From: Ruminococcaceae bacterium UBA3329
GTDB lineage: Bacteria > Bacillota > Clostridia > Oscillospirales > Acutalibacteraceae
Length of the DNA: 8,118 bases
Direction: 5' to 3'
Assembly (NCBI GenBank): GCA_002361875.1
Contig: DERX01000024.1
Coordinates: 3,039 to 11,156, forward strand
In this document: positions 1 through 6,579 of the stretch, one piece after another
Layout: every line of letters begins with the position of its first letter
Numbering within the stretch: the first letter of the stretch is position 1
Notes under the pieces: generated by a model
What the model saw: the letters and a program-made list of their open reading frames with translations, nothing else
The model's database searches: none
Told to the model about the DNA's origin: nothing
Program-made: the position numbers and the translations under genes

Positions 1-81
1 ACGCCGAGTCGTCGTCCCCTACAAGTATAAACTTTATTTATGCGTTCCGAGTACGGTAAATGGTAATTTTTGTGGAACGGA

Positions 82-113
82 AAATTATGTTCCCTACGGA
101 ATACACATAATTT
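82..113 (-). terminator. Possible terminator hairpin of the two-component operon
   Basis: Read on the minus strand, the histidine kinase stop codon runs straight into an interrupted hairpin. AAATTATG at 82-89 pairs with CATAATTT at 106-113, and an inner TTCC (90-93) pairs with GGAA (98-101) around a CTAC loop, with a 4-base bulge on one side. Only four U residues follow on the minus strand, so it is weak as an intrinsic terminator. A second inverted pair, CGTTCC (43-48) with GGAACG (74-79), lies further downstream. Bases 1-40 contain no recognisable gene. Confidence 0.35.
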
Positions 114-2088
114 AGCCAACAATCGGGAATGTGAGTGTTACTTTGAAAAGGTCGCCGTCTATCTGCACATCACAGCACCCCTTTTGAAGTTCTGCAAGGC
201 TTTTAGCTATTGAAAGCCCCAATCCGCTCCCCTCAGTATTTCTTGAACTGTCTCCGCGCACAAAGCGTTCCATAAGCTCGTCACCCGAAATATTGAGCTT
301 TTCCTTTGAAATGTTTTTAAAGGTTATTTCAACTGTGCCGCTTTTTTGGGAAACATCAATATATACGCGTGTATTCGGCTGTGCGTATTTTGCAATATTA
401 TTGAAAATATTGTCAAATATTCGCCATATATGGCGGTTATCCGCTGAAATAAAGAGCGGCTGACTGCTGTTATTCAAAACAGGTTCAAGCTGTTTTCCCG
501 CAAATCTATCCTCATATTCGCCCAAGGTCTGGGAAAGAAGAGTGCCGATTTCAATTTTTGTAAAATTCACTGTAAGATTTCCCGTTGAGGCTTTGGACGC
601 CTCAAGCAAATCTTCAATCAGCTTTTTAAGCTTCGAGGACTGACGGGAAAGAACCTCAATATATTCTTCTGCATTTTCATTGTCAATATTCTCTTTTGAA
701 AGCAAATCCACATAATTGATAATTGATGTAAGCGGAGTTTTTATATCGTGCGAAACATTGGTAATAAGCTCTGTTTTAAAGCGTTCGCTCTTCATTTTCT
801 GCTCGACTGCCGTTGCAATGCCGTCGTTAATGCTGTTAATGTTTTGGGCGTGCACCTTTAAATCGCCGAGCATTCGGTATTCATTGATTTTTTCCTCCGT
901 ATTGCCCTTTGCTATCTTTTCGGTTCCGTTTTTAATTTCGCTGAACATAATGCAGAACAGAACGGCGGACACGGCAATTGCCAAATTAAACGCAATCAAT
1001 ATAAGTGCGGAACCATCTCCGTCTGAAATAGCCACTGACATAATAAACTCTATAAGGAATATCACGGATATAACAGTTACTGATTTCCAAATCGTCGGAA
1101 TCTTTCGTAAAACATAGCCGCAAAATCTAAAAAACCGTTTAAGCTGTTTAAAAATAAATCTTAAAATTTTATATATAAGCGTTGATTTAATCAGTGTACG
1201 AGTTTTCAGTCTTACCGCTGATGTAAGGCAGAAAACAGTCAGCAATGCAGAAACAGCCATAACAGATAAAGCGTAGAACGGCGGAATAAAGGGAAGAACC
1301 GAATTGCTATAATATGAGATTTCTCCAATGTAATCCATTGAGTAAAGCGCCACATAGGAAATCCCCGTAATAAACAATGCCGCTATTATTGCCGTTATAT
1401 CATAAGGGAATTTGTCAAACCGTGAAATGTAAATTCCGTCAACACCCTTTTTATGTCCTGCCGAGCACATTAAAAGCACAAACAATGCGAGCATTAAGAT
1501 TGCTGAAATAACCGACGACGCTACAAGCAGCTTTTCGTGATTTTCAATAAACTCATAAATTCGGGTTATATAATAGAAAATGTCTTTTTCTTTAAGCTCT
1601 TTTTTCAAATGGAGCGTTACTGTATATTTTGCTCTTTCCGAATTTTCTTGAATTTCGGCTTCTATGGTTGTTGTTTCTGTTAAAATATTACTTTCTTCGT
1701 CAGCTGAAACCTCGGACTCATAATACCCATAGCCGTGATTAAAGTAATAGCGGCTCTCGGAACAAAACAATAATGACTGACTTTCGTCAACATTCGAATA
1801 AATCACTTTGCCGTTTTCAGTCTTAACCTCATACATAAGATTTTCCGAAACAATCGGGAAAGAATCCTTATCAATTATTTGAAGATGTGATTCAATATTA
1901 TACAGTGCAGAGGACAGATTATCTATCAGAATGTCGTTAAGTTCTACCCTTCTTTGCGAATTTGAATAGAGATTTGCCGAAACACCGAACACTAAAGCGA
2001 CAGCAGAAAAGACAAATACTGTTGTCAGAACCGCAATTAAAATTACGGAAACGACCTTTGCCGCAAATGAACTTCTTATTTTTTCCAA
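112..2088 (-). CDS. Multi-pass membrane sensor histidine kinase
   Basis: Sensor kinase of a two-component system; it should autophosphorylate and pass phosphate to the regulator encoded just upstream. With the start chosen here it has 658 residues. A first membrane helix (about 10-36) precedes an extracytoplasmic stretch of about 150 residues, then further helices near 187-208, 232-252, 266-292, 338-354 and 360-381. The kinase core follows: H-box NVSHDIKTPL with His at about 447, N-box FNNIAKY (Asn about 564), F-box ERFVRGD and G2 box GSGLGLS (about 620). The usual DxGxG G1 box is not visible; FKNIS stands in its place. Start: an upstream TTG at 2130 would overlap the regulator by 41 bases, but TTG at 2088 lies one base after the regulator stop, with GAGAGGTG as ribosome site about 8 bases before it. 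The signal sensed is unknown, and no target genes adjoin. Confidence 0.93.
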   Translation of the reverse strand: MEKIRSSFAAKVVSVILIAVLTTVFVFSAVALVFGVSANLYSNSQRRVELNDILIDNLSSALYNIESHLQIIDKDSFPIVSENLMYEVKTENGKVIYSNVDESQSLLFCSESRYYFNHGYGYYESEVSADEESNILTETTTIEAEIQENSERAKYTVTLHLKKELKEKDIFYYITRIYEFIENHEKLLVASSVISAILMLALFVLLMCSAGHKKGVDGIYISRFDKFPYDITAIIAALFITGISYVALYSMDYIGEISYYSNSVLPFIPPFYALSVMAVSALLTVFCLTSAVRLKTRTLIKSTLIYKILRFIFKQLKRFFRFCGYVLRKIPTIWKSVTVISVIFLIEFIMSVAISDGDGSALILIAFNLAIAVSAVLFCIMFSEIKNGTEKIAKGNTEEKINEYRMLGDLKVHAQNINSINDGIATAVEQKMKSERFKTELITNVSHDIKTPLTSIINYVDLLSKENIDNENAEEYIEVLSRQSSKLKKLIEDLLEASKASTGNLTVNFTKIEIGTLLSQTLGEYEDRFAGKQLEPVLNNSSQPLFISADNRHIWRIFDNIFNNIAKYAQPNTRVYIDVSQKSGTVEITFKNISKEKLNISGDELMERFVRGDSSRNTEGSGLGLSIAKSLAELQKGCCDVQIDGDLFKVTLTFPIVG

Positions 2089-2089
2089 C

Positions 2090-2782
2090 TTAAACACCTC
2101 TCTCAAACTTGTAGCCCTGACCCCAGACAACCTTTAAGTACCGTGGCTCGGCAGGGTTAATTTCAATTTTTTCACGGAGGTGTCTTATATGTACCGCAAC
2201 TGTGCTTTCTGTGCCGAAGGGGTCATCCTTCCAAACCTTAAAATAGATTTCTCTCGGAGAAAAAACCTTGTCGGGATTTTGCATAAGCAAAAGGAGAATT
2301 TCATATTCCGTGGGAGTGAGCGAAACCTTTTCACCGTCAACTGTTACGCTTTTTGATGCATCGTCAAGCTCAATTCCGCCGATGCAAATTGAAGTCTGCT
2401 TTTGCGCTCCGCCGCCGAGGGTCATAAATCTGCGAAGCTGAGATTTTACCCTTGCCATAACCTCAACGGGATTAAACGGCTTTGTAACATAGTCGTCTGC
2501 GCCGACATTAAGTCCGAGAACCTTGTCAGTATCCTCCCCTTTTGCCGTCAGAAGAATTACGGGAATGTTACTGATTTCCCTGATTTTAACCATTGCGTTA
2601 ATTCCGTCCATAACAGGCATCATAATGTCCATCAGTACAAGGTGAATATCATTGGTTTTCACTTTTTCAAGCGCTTCTTTGCCGTTGTAGGACAAAACAG
2701 TATTATAACCCTCTGACTTTAAATAAATATCAAGTGCGTTGACAATGTCCTTTTCATCGTCACAAATAAGAATGTTATACAT
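2090..2782 (-). CDS. OmpR/PhoB-family response regulator
   Basis: DNA-binding response regulator of 230 residues, normal for the family, acting as partner of the downstream kinase. The receiver domain (1 to about 118) shows the acidic pair D8-D9, phospho-acceptor D52 in LMDIMMPVMDG, T79 in LLTAKG and K101 in YVTKPF. The C-terminal winged-helix domain (about 130-228) shows SLTPTEYEILLLL, the recognition-helix segment VAVHIRHLREKIE, and the terminal hairpin VVWGQGYKFE. The ATG is preceded by GGAGG (2791-2795) at 8 bases. The stop codon is one base from the proposed TTG of the kinase, so the two are one transcript and probably translationally coupled. It resembles VanR/PhoP-like regulators, but homology alone does not tell the regulon. 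The upstream repeats at 2817-2859 suggest autoregulation. Confidence 0.95.
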   Translation of the reverse strand: MYNILICDDEKDIVNALDIYLKSEGYNTVLSYNGKEALEKVKTNDIHLVLMDIMMPVMDGINAMVKIREISNIPVILLTAKGEDTDKVLGLNVGADDYVTKPFNPVEVMARVKSQLRRFMTLGGGAQKQTSICIGGIELDDASKSVTVDGEKVSLTPTEYEILLLLMQNPDKVFSPREIYFKVWKDDPFGTESTVAVHIRHLREKIEINPAEPRYLKVVWGQGYKFERGV

Positions 2783-2801
2783 ATTTTCAACCTCCGACGG
2801 T

Positions 2802-2859
2802 ATTATACTGTTTATTGTTTTAAGAAGATAGTGAGTAAAGTTTTAAGAATTTATTAAGA
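2802..2859 (-). promoter_or_regulatory. Promoter with tandem regulator-site repeats for the two-component operon
   Basis: On the minus strand a perfect TATAAT (2802-2807) lies 20 bases before the regulator start. The expected -35 hexamer at 2825-2830 reads TATCTT, far from consensus. TCTTAA (TTAAGA on plus) occurs at 2820-2825, 2843-2848 and 2854-2859. The outer two are 11 bp apart (one helical turn) and the third is 23 bp away, partly covering the -35 position. The 2817-2826 and 2840-2849 copies share ten identical bases, GTTTTAAGAA. Direct hexamers at 11-bp period are typical of OmpR/PhoB-family binding sites. A poor -35 with an abutting site suggests activation by the phosphorylated regulator. 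That the regulator binds here is inference. Confidence 0.55.
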
Positions 2860-2904
2860 GTATACACAGATAAATTTTTTATTATACGGTAAATAAGCAA
2901 AACA

Positions 2905-3000
2905 CCTCATCCACCGCTGAGGCGGTCCCCCTTCTCCTCAAGGAGAAGGCATAATAAGGCTTCCCCCTCGGGGGAAGCTGTCACAAAGTGACTGATGAGG
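2905..3000. repeat. Four-hairpin palindromic intergenic repeat (MITE-like)
   Basis: A 96-bp element bounded by inverted CCTCATC (2905-2911) and GATGAGG (2994-3000). Inside, in order, are the hairpins CCGC/GCGG (2914-2925), CCTTCTCC/GGAGAAGG (2930-2949), GCTTCCCCC/GGGGGAAGC (2959-2978) and GTCAC/GTGAC (2980-2992), with an AT-rich centre at about 2950-2957. Each half has the same plan: terminal CCTCATC, a small hairpin, then a strong hairpin. This fits two related half-units joined head to head. No protein is encoded. I recall similar CCTCATC-ended units as dispersed repeats in Oscillospiraceae genomes; copy number here cannot be seen from one window. Confidence 0.7.
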
Positions 3001-3240
3001 GGTTGCGGGTGTTCGGTGAGCACCTCTCGAACGAAGCAAGAGAAGCAACGACCGAACCGGCAGGCGAGGCGAAGTTGCGAGTGCCGTCCGGTGGGCGAAA
3101 TGCTACAAATGAGAAGTGCGACTATGTTTTTGAGATAAAAAACTCCCTCAGTCTTTGCTGTCGCAAATCCAGCTCCCTCAAAAAGGGAGCGGAAAATCGT
3201 AGCGACGGGCTTCCACTCCCGCCGAAAAATTGTTAAAACA
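3001..3240. repeat. Probable continuation of composite repeat; no gene
   Basis: This stretch directly abuts the palindromic element. Bases 3001-3120 are richer in G+C and purines than the flanking genes and contain inverted segments such as GTTCGGT (3011-3017) with ACCGAAC (3051-3057). Bases 3143-3190 look like half of another repeat unit: a CTCCCTCAGTC end at 3143-3153, followed by the hairpin GCTCCCT (3172-3178) / AGGGAGC (3184-3190). The matching inverted end is not visible, so that unit seems truncated. An 82-codon open frame crosses 2988-3236, but it begins inside the repeat, lacks a ribosome site and resembles no family, so I do not call it a gene. Confidence 0.5.
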
Positions 3241-3260
3241 TTATACTTTTAAAACTGGCT

Positions 3261-3336
3261 GATGTGGTCCGCCTCCCGCTACAAAAAATATCGGCGGGAG
3301 CAAGCCCCCGCCCTACCACATCAACGACATTTTTTT
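3261..3336. repeat. Long stem-loop repeat downstream of yhaM; possible terminator
   Basis: An outer inverted repeat GATGTGGT (3261-3268) / ACCACATC (3315-3322) encloses an inner one, CTCCCGC (3273-3279) / GCGGGAG (3294-3300), then a C-rich segment at 3305-3313. Seven T residues follow on the plus strand at 3330-3336. No plus-strand gene leads into it, so the T run may be chance. For yhaM on the minus strand, the structure starts about 20 bases after the stop codon and could slow or end transcription, though the U tract there is poor. The GC-rich core ending in CCCTAC resembles another dispersed element type. Confidence 0.5.
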
Positions 3337-3341
3337 ATGTA

Positions 3342-4304
3342 TTAAATAAGATTTACCTCTAAAGATGAGTCGCTGTTTTTATAAAATTTGCGGTCGTCAA
3401 GCGCCCACAGTCTGTTTGTAAACTCGCCTTTTTTAACACTTCCTGTTGCATCCATTATTTCGTAAACGGTAGCATCCATCATATCGAGCTGTGACAAAAG
3501 CTCTGCTTCAAGGAAAAGCGGTCTTACTGCGGCGCCGAATTCAGGCTCGCCGTGATGTGAAATAACCATATGCTGTAATAAAAGCGATTTTTCCTTATCT
3601 GTCCCCAATTCTTCGGCGGCAGAAGCTATCATCATAGCGCCCTTTACAAGGTGGCCTATGAGGTTACCCTCAACGGTATATCCCGAGGCAAGTCCCGTTC
3701 CGCTGATTTGAAATTCCGTTGTCTTAGCTATATCGTGAAGAACTGCGCCCGCAATTAAAAGCTCACGGTTTACGAACGGGTAAACCCTGCAAACACCCTC
3801 GCAAAGCCTCACTATTGAAAGCGTATGCATCATAAGTCCGCCTCTTATTGCGTGATGCAGTTTAAATGCGGCAGGAAAACAGACAAGCTTTTCACGGTTT
3901 TTCTCTAAAAGATAGACAACAAGATTTTTCAAATCCTCATCGTGAAATTCGGAAACAATTTTAATTATGCTTTCGAGCATATCCTCGCCCTTGTAGTCGG
4001 CTGATTTAACGTAATCGTCAAGTGAAACGCCGTCCTCGTTTGTTGCCGCTCTTATTCTGTCGATTATAAGCTGGTCATTATCACGGTATTTTTGCAGCTT
4101 ACCCCTGACCTTAACGAGCATATCCGCTGACAAAGGAGCGCTTTGTGACGGACTGTAATCCCAAATCTTTGCAAAAATTTCCCCGTCCTTATCGGAAAGT
4201 AAAAGGTCAAGAAAGCTTGTACCGTTTTTAGCCGCCTTTACCTCGCACTGCTTAATTACGGCAAAGCCCTCGACCTGACCGTTACCGATTTCTGTAAATT
4301 TCAT
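3342..4304 (-). CDS. yhaM: YhaM-type 3'-5' exoribonuclease (OB-fold plus HD domain)
   Basis: Cytoplasmic single-strand 3'-to-5' exoribonuclease of the YhaM family, a Firmicute enzyme that trims short single-stranded 3' RNA tails using divalent metal. The 320 residues match the family length (about 314 in B. subtilis). An OB-fold nucleic-acid-binding domain occupies about 1-95 (GEIFAKIWDYS, VRGKLQKY). The HD phosphohydrolase domain follows: H160 in GGLMMHT, H190-D191 in VLHDIAKTTEF, H218 in IGHLVKG, H250-H251 in SHHGEPEFG, and D274/D277 in LDMMD, a set consistent with metal ligands. The ATG at 4304 is preferred to one 15 bases upstream because it has AGGT at a usable distance and the family starts near MKFTEIG. 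It lies 87 bases downstream of the spoIIP-linked micro-ORF on the same strand, so readthrough is possible, but it appears to have its own promoter. Confidence 0.9.
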   Translation of the reverse strand: MKFTEIGNGQVEGFAVIKQCEVKAAKNGTSFLDLLLSDKDGEIFAKIWDYSPSQSAPLSADMLVKVRGKLQKYRDNDQLIIDRIRAATNEDGVSLDDYVKSADYKGEDMLESIIKIVSEFHDEDLKNLVVYLLEKNREKLVCFPAAFKLHHAIRGGLMMHTLSIVRLCEGVCRVYPFVNRELLIAGAVLHDIAKTTEFQISGTGLASGYTVEGNLIGHLVKGAMMIASAAEELGTDKEKSLLLQHMVISHHGEPEFGAAVRPLFLEAELLSQLDMMDATVYEIMDATGSVKKGEFTNRLWALDDRKFYKNSDSSLEVNLI

Positions 4305-4342
4305 AAACAATACCTGCATTTCATTATAATTTATTAAATTAT

Positions 4343-4371
4343 ATTTTACACCAAACGCAGGTATTTTGCAA
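4343..4371 (-). promoter_or_regulatory. Candidate sigma-A promoter of yhaM
   Basis: On the minus strand TTGCAA (4366-4371) and TAAAAT (4343-4348) are separated by exactly 17 bases, with further AT-rich sequence down to the start codon at 4304. Both hexamers keep four or five consensus bases. The surrounding AT richness means the -10 could lie elsewhere. Confidence 0.45.
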
Positions 4372-4391
4372 TAAGGGTAACGGGAATAATC

Positions 4392-4517
4392 CTAACCGAA
4401 GAGCATAAATTCGCTGTTTGTTTTAGCAATGAAAAATCCGCACATTCCTGCGGTCAGCAAAACTATAAGTATTACTGTAATAAAATAGTATTTCAGGACT
4501 TTTAAGGTTTCCGTCAC
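4392..4517 (-). CDS. 41-residue single-pass membrane micro-protein coupled to spoIIP
   Basis: A short frame starts with GTG at 4517 and overlaps the spoIIP stop in the four bases GTGA, a classic translational-coupling arrangement. It encodes 41 residues: a short polar N-terminus with lysines (MTETLKVLK), a strongly hydrophobic helix at about residues 10-31 (YYFITVILIVLL, then TAGMCGFFIA), and a short tail, KTNSEFMLFG. The Lys-rich N-terminus before the helix predicts N-in topology with the tail outside. No family is recognised with certainty. In B. subtilis the gene after spoIIP is yqxA, a small protein that I recall as having an N-terminal membrane helix, so this may be a shortened positional counterpart; that is inference from position and character. 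It has no separate promoter, so it is probably expressed with spoIIP during sporulation. Reality of translation is unproven. Confidence 0.6.
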   Translation of the reverse strand: MTETLKVLKYYFITVILIVLLTAGMCGFFIAKTNSEFMLFG

Positions 4518-5614
4518 TGTTTTTCACATTCCTTTATAATTTCTGCAACACCACCGGCGAGTATTTCCGCTGAATAGACTGCCTCACGCAGTGTGTTTGC
4601 GTCTGTCCCTATTTCAATATTCAGTGCGCAAGGCACTAAATCCATATTATATTTTCTTGCGCAAAAAAGAAGAGGTCTTGCGGCGTGCGGATACGAATCC
4701 GATATGTTCTTTTGAAGGCGCAGGGCAAAGGTAAGATTTTTCTCCCAATTCGGGAAGTTTTTAACTGCTCCATCCTCACAGCCTGTTATAATCTGTATTT
4801 GAGCTGTCTTTTTCCCGTCAATTTCGGTAACGGTTTTCACCTTACTCCCGTCCTTTCGGGTTATTGAATCGCGGTGTAAATCAATCACAATTTGAATTGA
4901 CGGATTCGCTCTTAAAATGTCGGATATTTTTTCACGGGACCGCTCAAATGCTCCGCTGTAAGAAGTATCGTAAACCGTTCTGTCGTGAATTACCTCATAG
5001 CCCAAAGATTCGATTTTTCTGCAAAGAGCATCCCCTACCCTTACAATGCCGAGCGTGCCGCTGTCGGCGACAAGCGAATTTGAATAAAACCCGTTTTCGG
5101 TGACTTGATAGCTTTCCGAGGCGTGAGTATGGTACACCAGCACAACGGGTTTAGTTTTATCTTTATCAATACTTGCAAAGATTTTCTTTTTCAGAAAATC
5201 GTCAAAATTTATATCGCTTTTTTTTGTGGTATTTCGCAAATAAAGAGAGCCTATTGCAGAGGTGGCATTCTTTGACGAATAGTCCTCGGAAATGATTTTG
5301 CCGTCATTTGATGCATTTTGGAGAAGCTCTTTAGCCCTTGATTCGGCATCTGTAATATCGCTGTAACCGCTCGGCAAAAATGACGAAACGCTTTTAATTT
5401 CGCCTTTTTTTATTTCGGTATCGATTTTTACGGTTTGGGATTCCGCAGGCACTGTAATATCAGTCTTTTTCTCAATTATTTTATTTACAGCCTTTTGCGG
5501 GGCGCCGAATACCGCGCACACGGTAATTATCGACAAAAATAAGCAAAAAAAAGCAATTTTATTTATACTTATGAGGTTAACATTTCTTCTGCGCCGCCTT
5601 GTCCGTCTTCTCAT
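4514..5614 (-). CDS. spoIIP: Stage II sporulation protein P (engulfment peptidoglycan hydrolase)
   Basis: SpoIIP is a membrane-anchored cell-wall hydrolase (amidase and endopeptidase) that, with SpoIID and SpoIIM, thins septal peptidoglycan and drives engulfment of the forespore. From the chosen start it has 366 residues: a very arginine-rich cytoplasmic tip (RRRTRRRRR), one membrane helix (about 17-36), a variable linker to about 150, then the zinc-amidase-like domain. Family motifs are VYHTHASESY (H162, H164), VGDALCRKIESLGYEV, IDLHRDS (H247) and NIEIGT (E334), consistent with metal-binding and catalytic positions. An ATG at 5614 is chosen over an open frame extending to 5734 because it has AAGGCGG nine bases upstream, and the extension would overlap gpr and add an untypical hydrophobic segment. 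It lies 70 bases after gpr, as in Bacillus. Confidence 0.93.
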   Translation of the reverse strand: MRRRTRRRRRNVNLISINKIAFFCLFLSIITVCAVFGAPQKAVNKIIEKKTDITVPAESQTVKIDTEIKKGEIKSVSSFLPSGYSDITDAESRAKELLQNASNDGKIISEDYSSKNATSAIGSLYLRNTTKKSDINFDDFLKKKIFASIDKDKTKPVVLVYHTHASESYQVTENGFYSNSLVADSGTLGIVRVGDALCRKIESLGYEVIHDRTVYDTSYSGAFERSREKISDILRANPSIQIVIDLHRDSITRKDGSKVKTVTEIDGKKTAQIQIITGCEDGAVKNFPNWEKNLTFALRLQKNISDSYPHAARPLLFCARKYNMDLVPCALNIEIGTDANTLREAVYSAEILAGGVAEIIKECEKQ

Positions 5615-5648
5615 ACGCTCTGACCGCCTTAAACAAATATTACAGTTA

Positions 5649-5676
5649 AATATATGATAAAAGGCAAAGGTTATTA
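5649..5676 (-). promoter_or_regulatory. Candidate sigma-E-type promoter of spoIIP
   Basis: In the gpr-spoIIP gap the minus strand reads CATATATT (5649-5656), seven of eight matches to the sigma-E -10 CATACAnT counting the free position. Thirteen bases upstream is TAATAAC (5670-5676), sharing five of seven positions with the -35 kmATATT. The start point would fall near 5642, ahead of the ribosome site at 5624-5630. spoIIP is a mother-cell sigma-E gene in B. subtilis, which supports the call, but the -35 is imperfect. Confidence 0.35.
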
Positions 5677-5684
5677 CATTAAAT

Positions 5685-6557
5685 CTAAAACAACGAAAGA
5701 AAAACAGACGGAGCAATTTCAGGCTGTAAGGCACAGTTTATTGCAAGCGCCAAAAGATTTGCCGCACGCTCAATAACTGTGTCAATATCCCCGGGCGTTA
5801 CCATTGTTTCCTTAAGCTCCTGCGGAATTTTTTCGGTGTCTGTCTTTCTGTCGGTCAAATCGCCTATGAGCGTTACGCCGTCAACAACCGTGGGAACACC
5901 TATAGACACAACCGGAACAGACATTGTGCTTTCGTTTATTTCGGCTCTTGCGTTGCCCACTCCGGATCCCGGAATTATACCTGTATTGGAAATTTGCACT
6001 GTTTTTCCGAGCCTTGAAAGCCGCCTTGCCGCTAATGCGTCAACAGTTATTATTGCAACGGGCTTTACAATATCTGCGACAGATTTAATATACTCTGCGG
6101 TTTCAATGCCTGTTTGCCCCAATACGCCCGTTGAAACTGCCGCAACAGAGCGAATATCCTTGATTTCCAAATCTTTTTTCATTTCGTCTTTAATGTGCCT
6201 TGTAGCAAAAATCTTTTCTGCACACATAGGACCTAACGCATCGGGTGTTATATTTTCATTACCGAGACCTGCAACGAGTACAGAGCCGTTTTCTTTCGGC
6301 AGTAAATCACGAATGATTGACGAAATGGCGGTAAGTCTGCCGTCAAGTAATTCAGACTCGTGTGAAAATTCAGGCATATCCACCGTAATGTATTTTCCCT
6401 TTGGCTTGCCTACGGCTTTTTCACCTGCACTGTTTACTATTTCGATTTCGGTGACAAAGGCGTTTTCCTTACGCCAATGGGTAACCGTTATTCCGTCTTG
6501 GTCTTTATCTTCTAAAAGCTCTTGTTTTTCAAGCGCTAAATCGGTTCTGTAATTCAA
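5685..6557 (-). CDS. gpr: GPR endopeptidase, germination (spore) protease
   Basis: GPR is made as an inactive zymogen in the forespore and, early in germination, cleaves small acid-soluble spore proteins that coat DNA, freeing amino acids. The 290 residues contain the family signatures: RTDLALE at the N-terminus, ITVDMPEF, VAGLGNENITPDALGP (D106), STGVLGQTGIETAEYI, VDALAARRLSRL (D173), QISNTGIIPGSGVGN and IGVPTVVDGVTL. D106 and D173 correspond to the two aspartates considered catalytic in Bacillus GPR. The start is TTG at 6557, with AGGAGG (6565-6570) seven bases upstream; no ATG is nearby. The protein is about 80 residues shorter than Bacillus GPR. It lacks most of the region between VVDGVTL and the C-terminal MVTPGDIDTVI, and has only MNY before RTDLA, so its propeptide is very short. 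It is followed by spoIIP and faces rpsT. Confidence 0.96.
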   Translation of the reverse strand: MNYRTDLALEKQELLEDKDQDGITVTHWRKENAFVTEIEIVNSAGEKAVGKPKGKYITVDMPEFSHESELLDGRLTAISSIIRDLLPKENGSVLVAGLGNENITPDALGPMCAEKIFATRHIKDEMKKDLEIKDIRSVAAVSTGVLGQTGIETAEYIKSVADIVKPVAIITVDALAARRLSRLGKTVQISNTGIIPGSGVGNARAEINESTMSVPVVSIGVPTVVDGVTLIGDLTDRKTDTEKIPQELKETMVTPGDIDTVIERAANLLALAINCALQPEIAPSVFLSLF

Positions 6558-6579
6558 AATTTTGCCTCCTTTTTCGTTT

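Noticed and set aside
716..1117. A 133-codon plus-strand frame
   Set aside because: It is antisense to the histidine kinase and has no independent support.
2089..2130. Kinase start at TTG 2130, overlapping the response regulator
   Set aside because: TTG at 2088 follows a GAGAGGTG ribosome site and abuts the regulator stop, the usual coupling; the extension only re-reads the regulator's C-terminal codons.
2988..3236. An 82-codon plus-strand frame
   Set aside because: It starts inside the palindromic repeat, crosses several repeat types, has no ribosome site and shows no domain; treated as spurious.
2905..3322. CRISPR array
   Set aside because: The repeats are different palindromic units of unequal length, not regularly spaced identical direct repeats, and no cas genes are present.
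5615..5734. N-terminal extension of spoIIP by 40 codons
   Set aside because: It overlaps gpr, has no ribosome site and adds a second hydrophobic segment before the normal Arg-rich tip and anchor; the ATG at 5614 has AAGGCGG upstream.
5779..6552. A 257-codon open frame on the plus strand
   Set aside because: It lies wholly antisense to gpr, whose family motifs are unmistakable; the protein is Ser/Thr/Pro-rich noise typical of antisense frames and no ribosome site fits.
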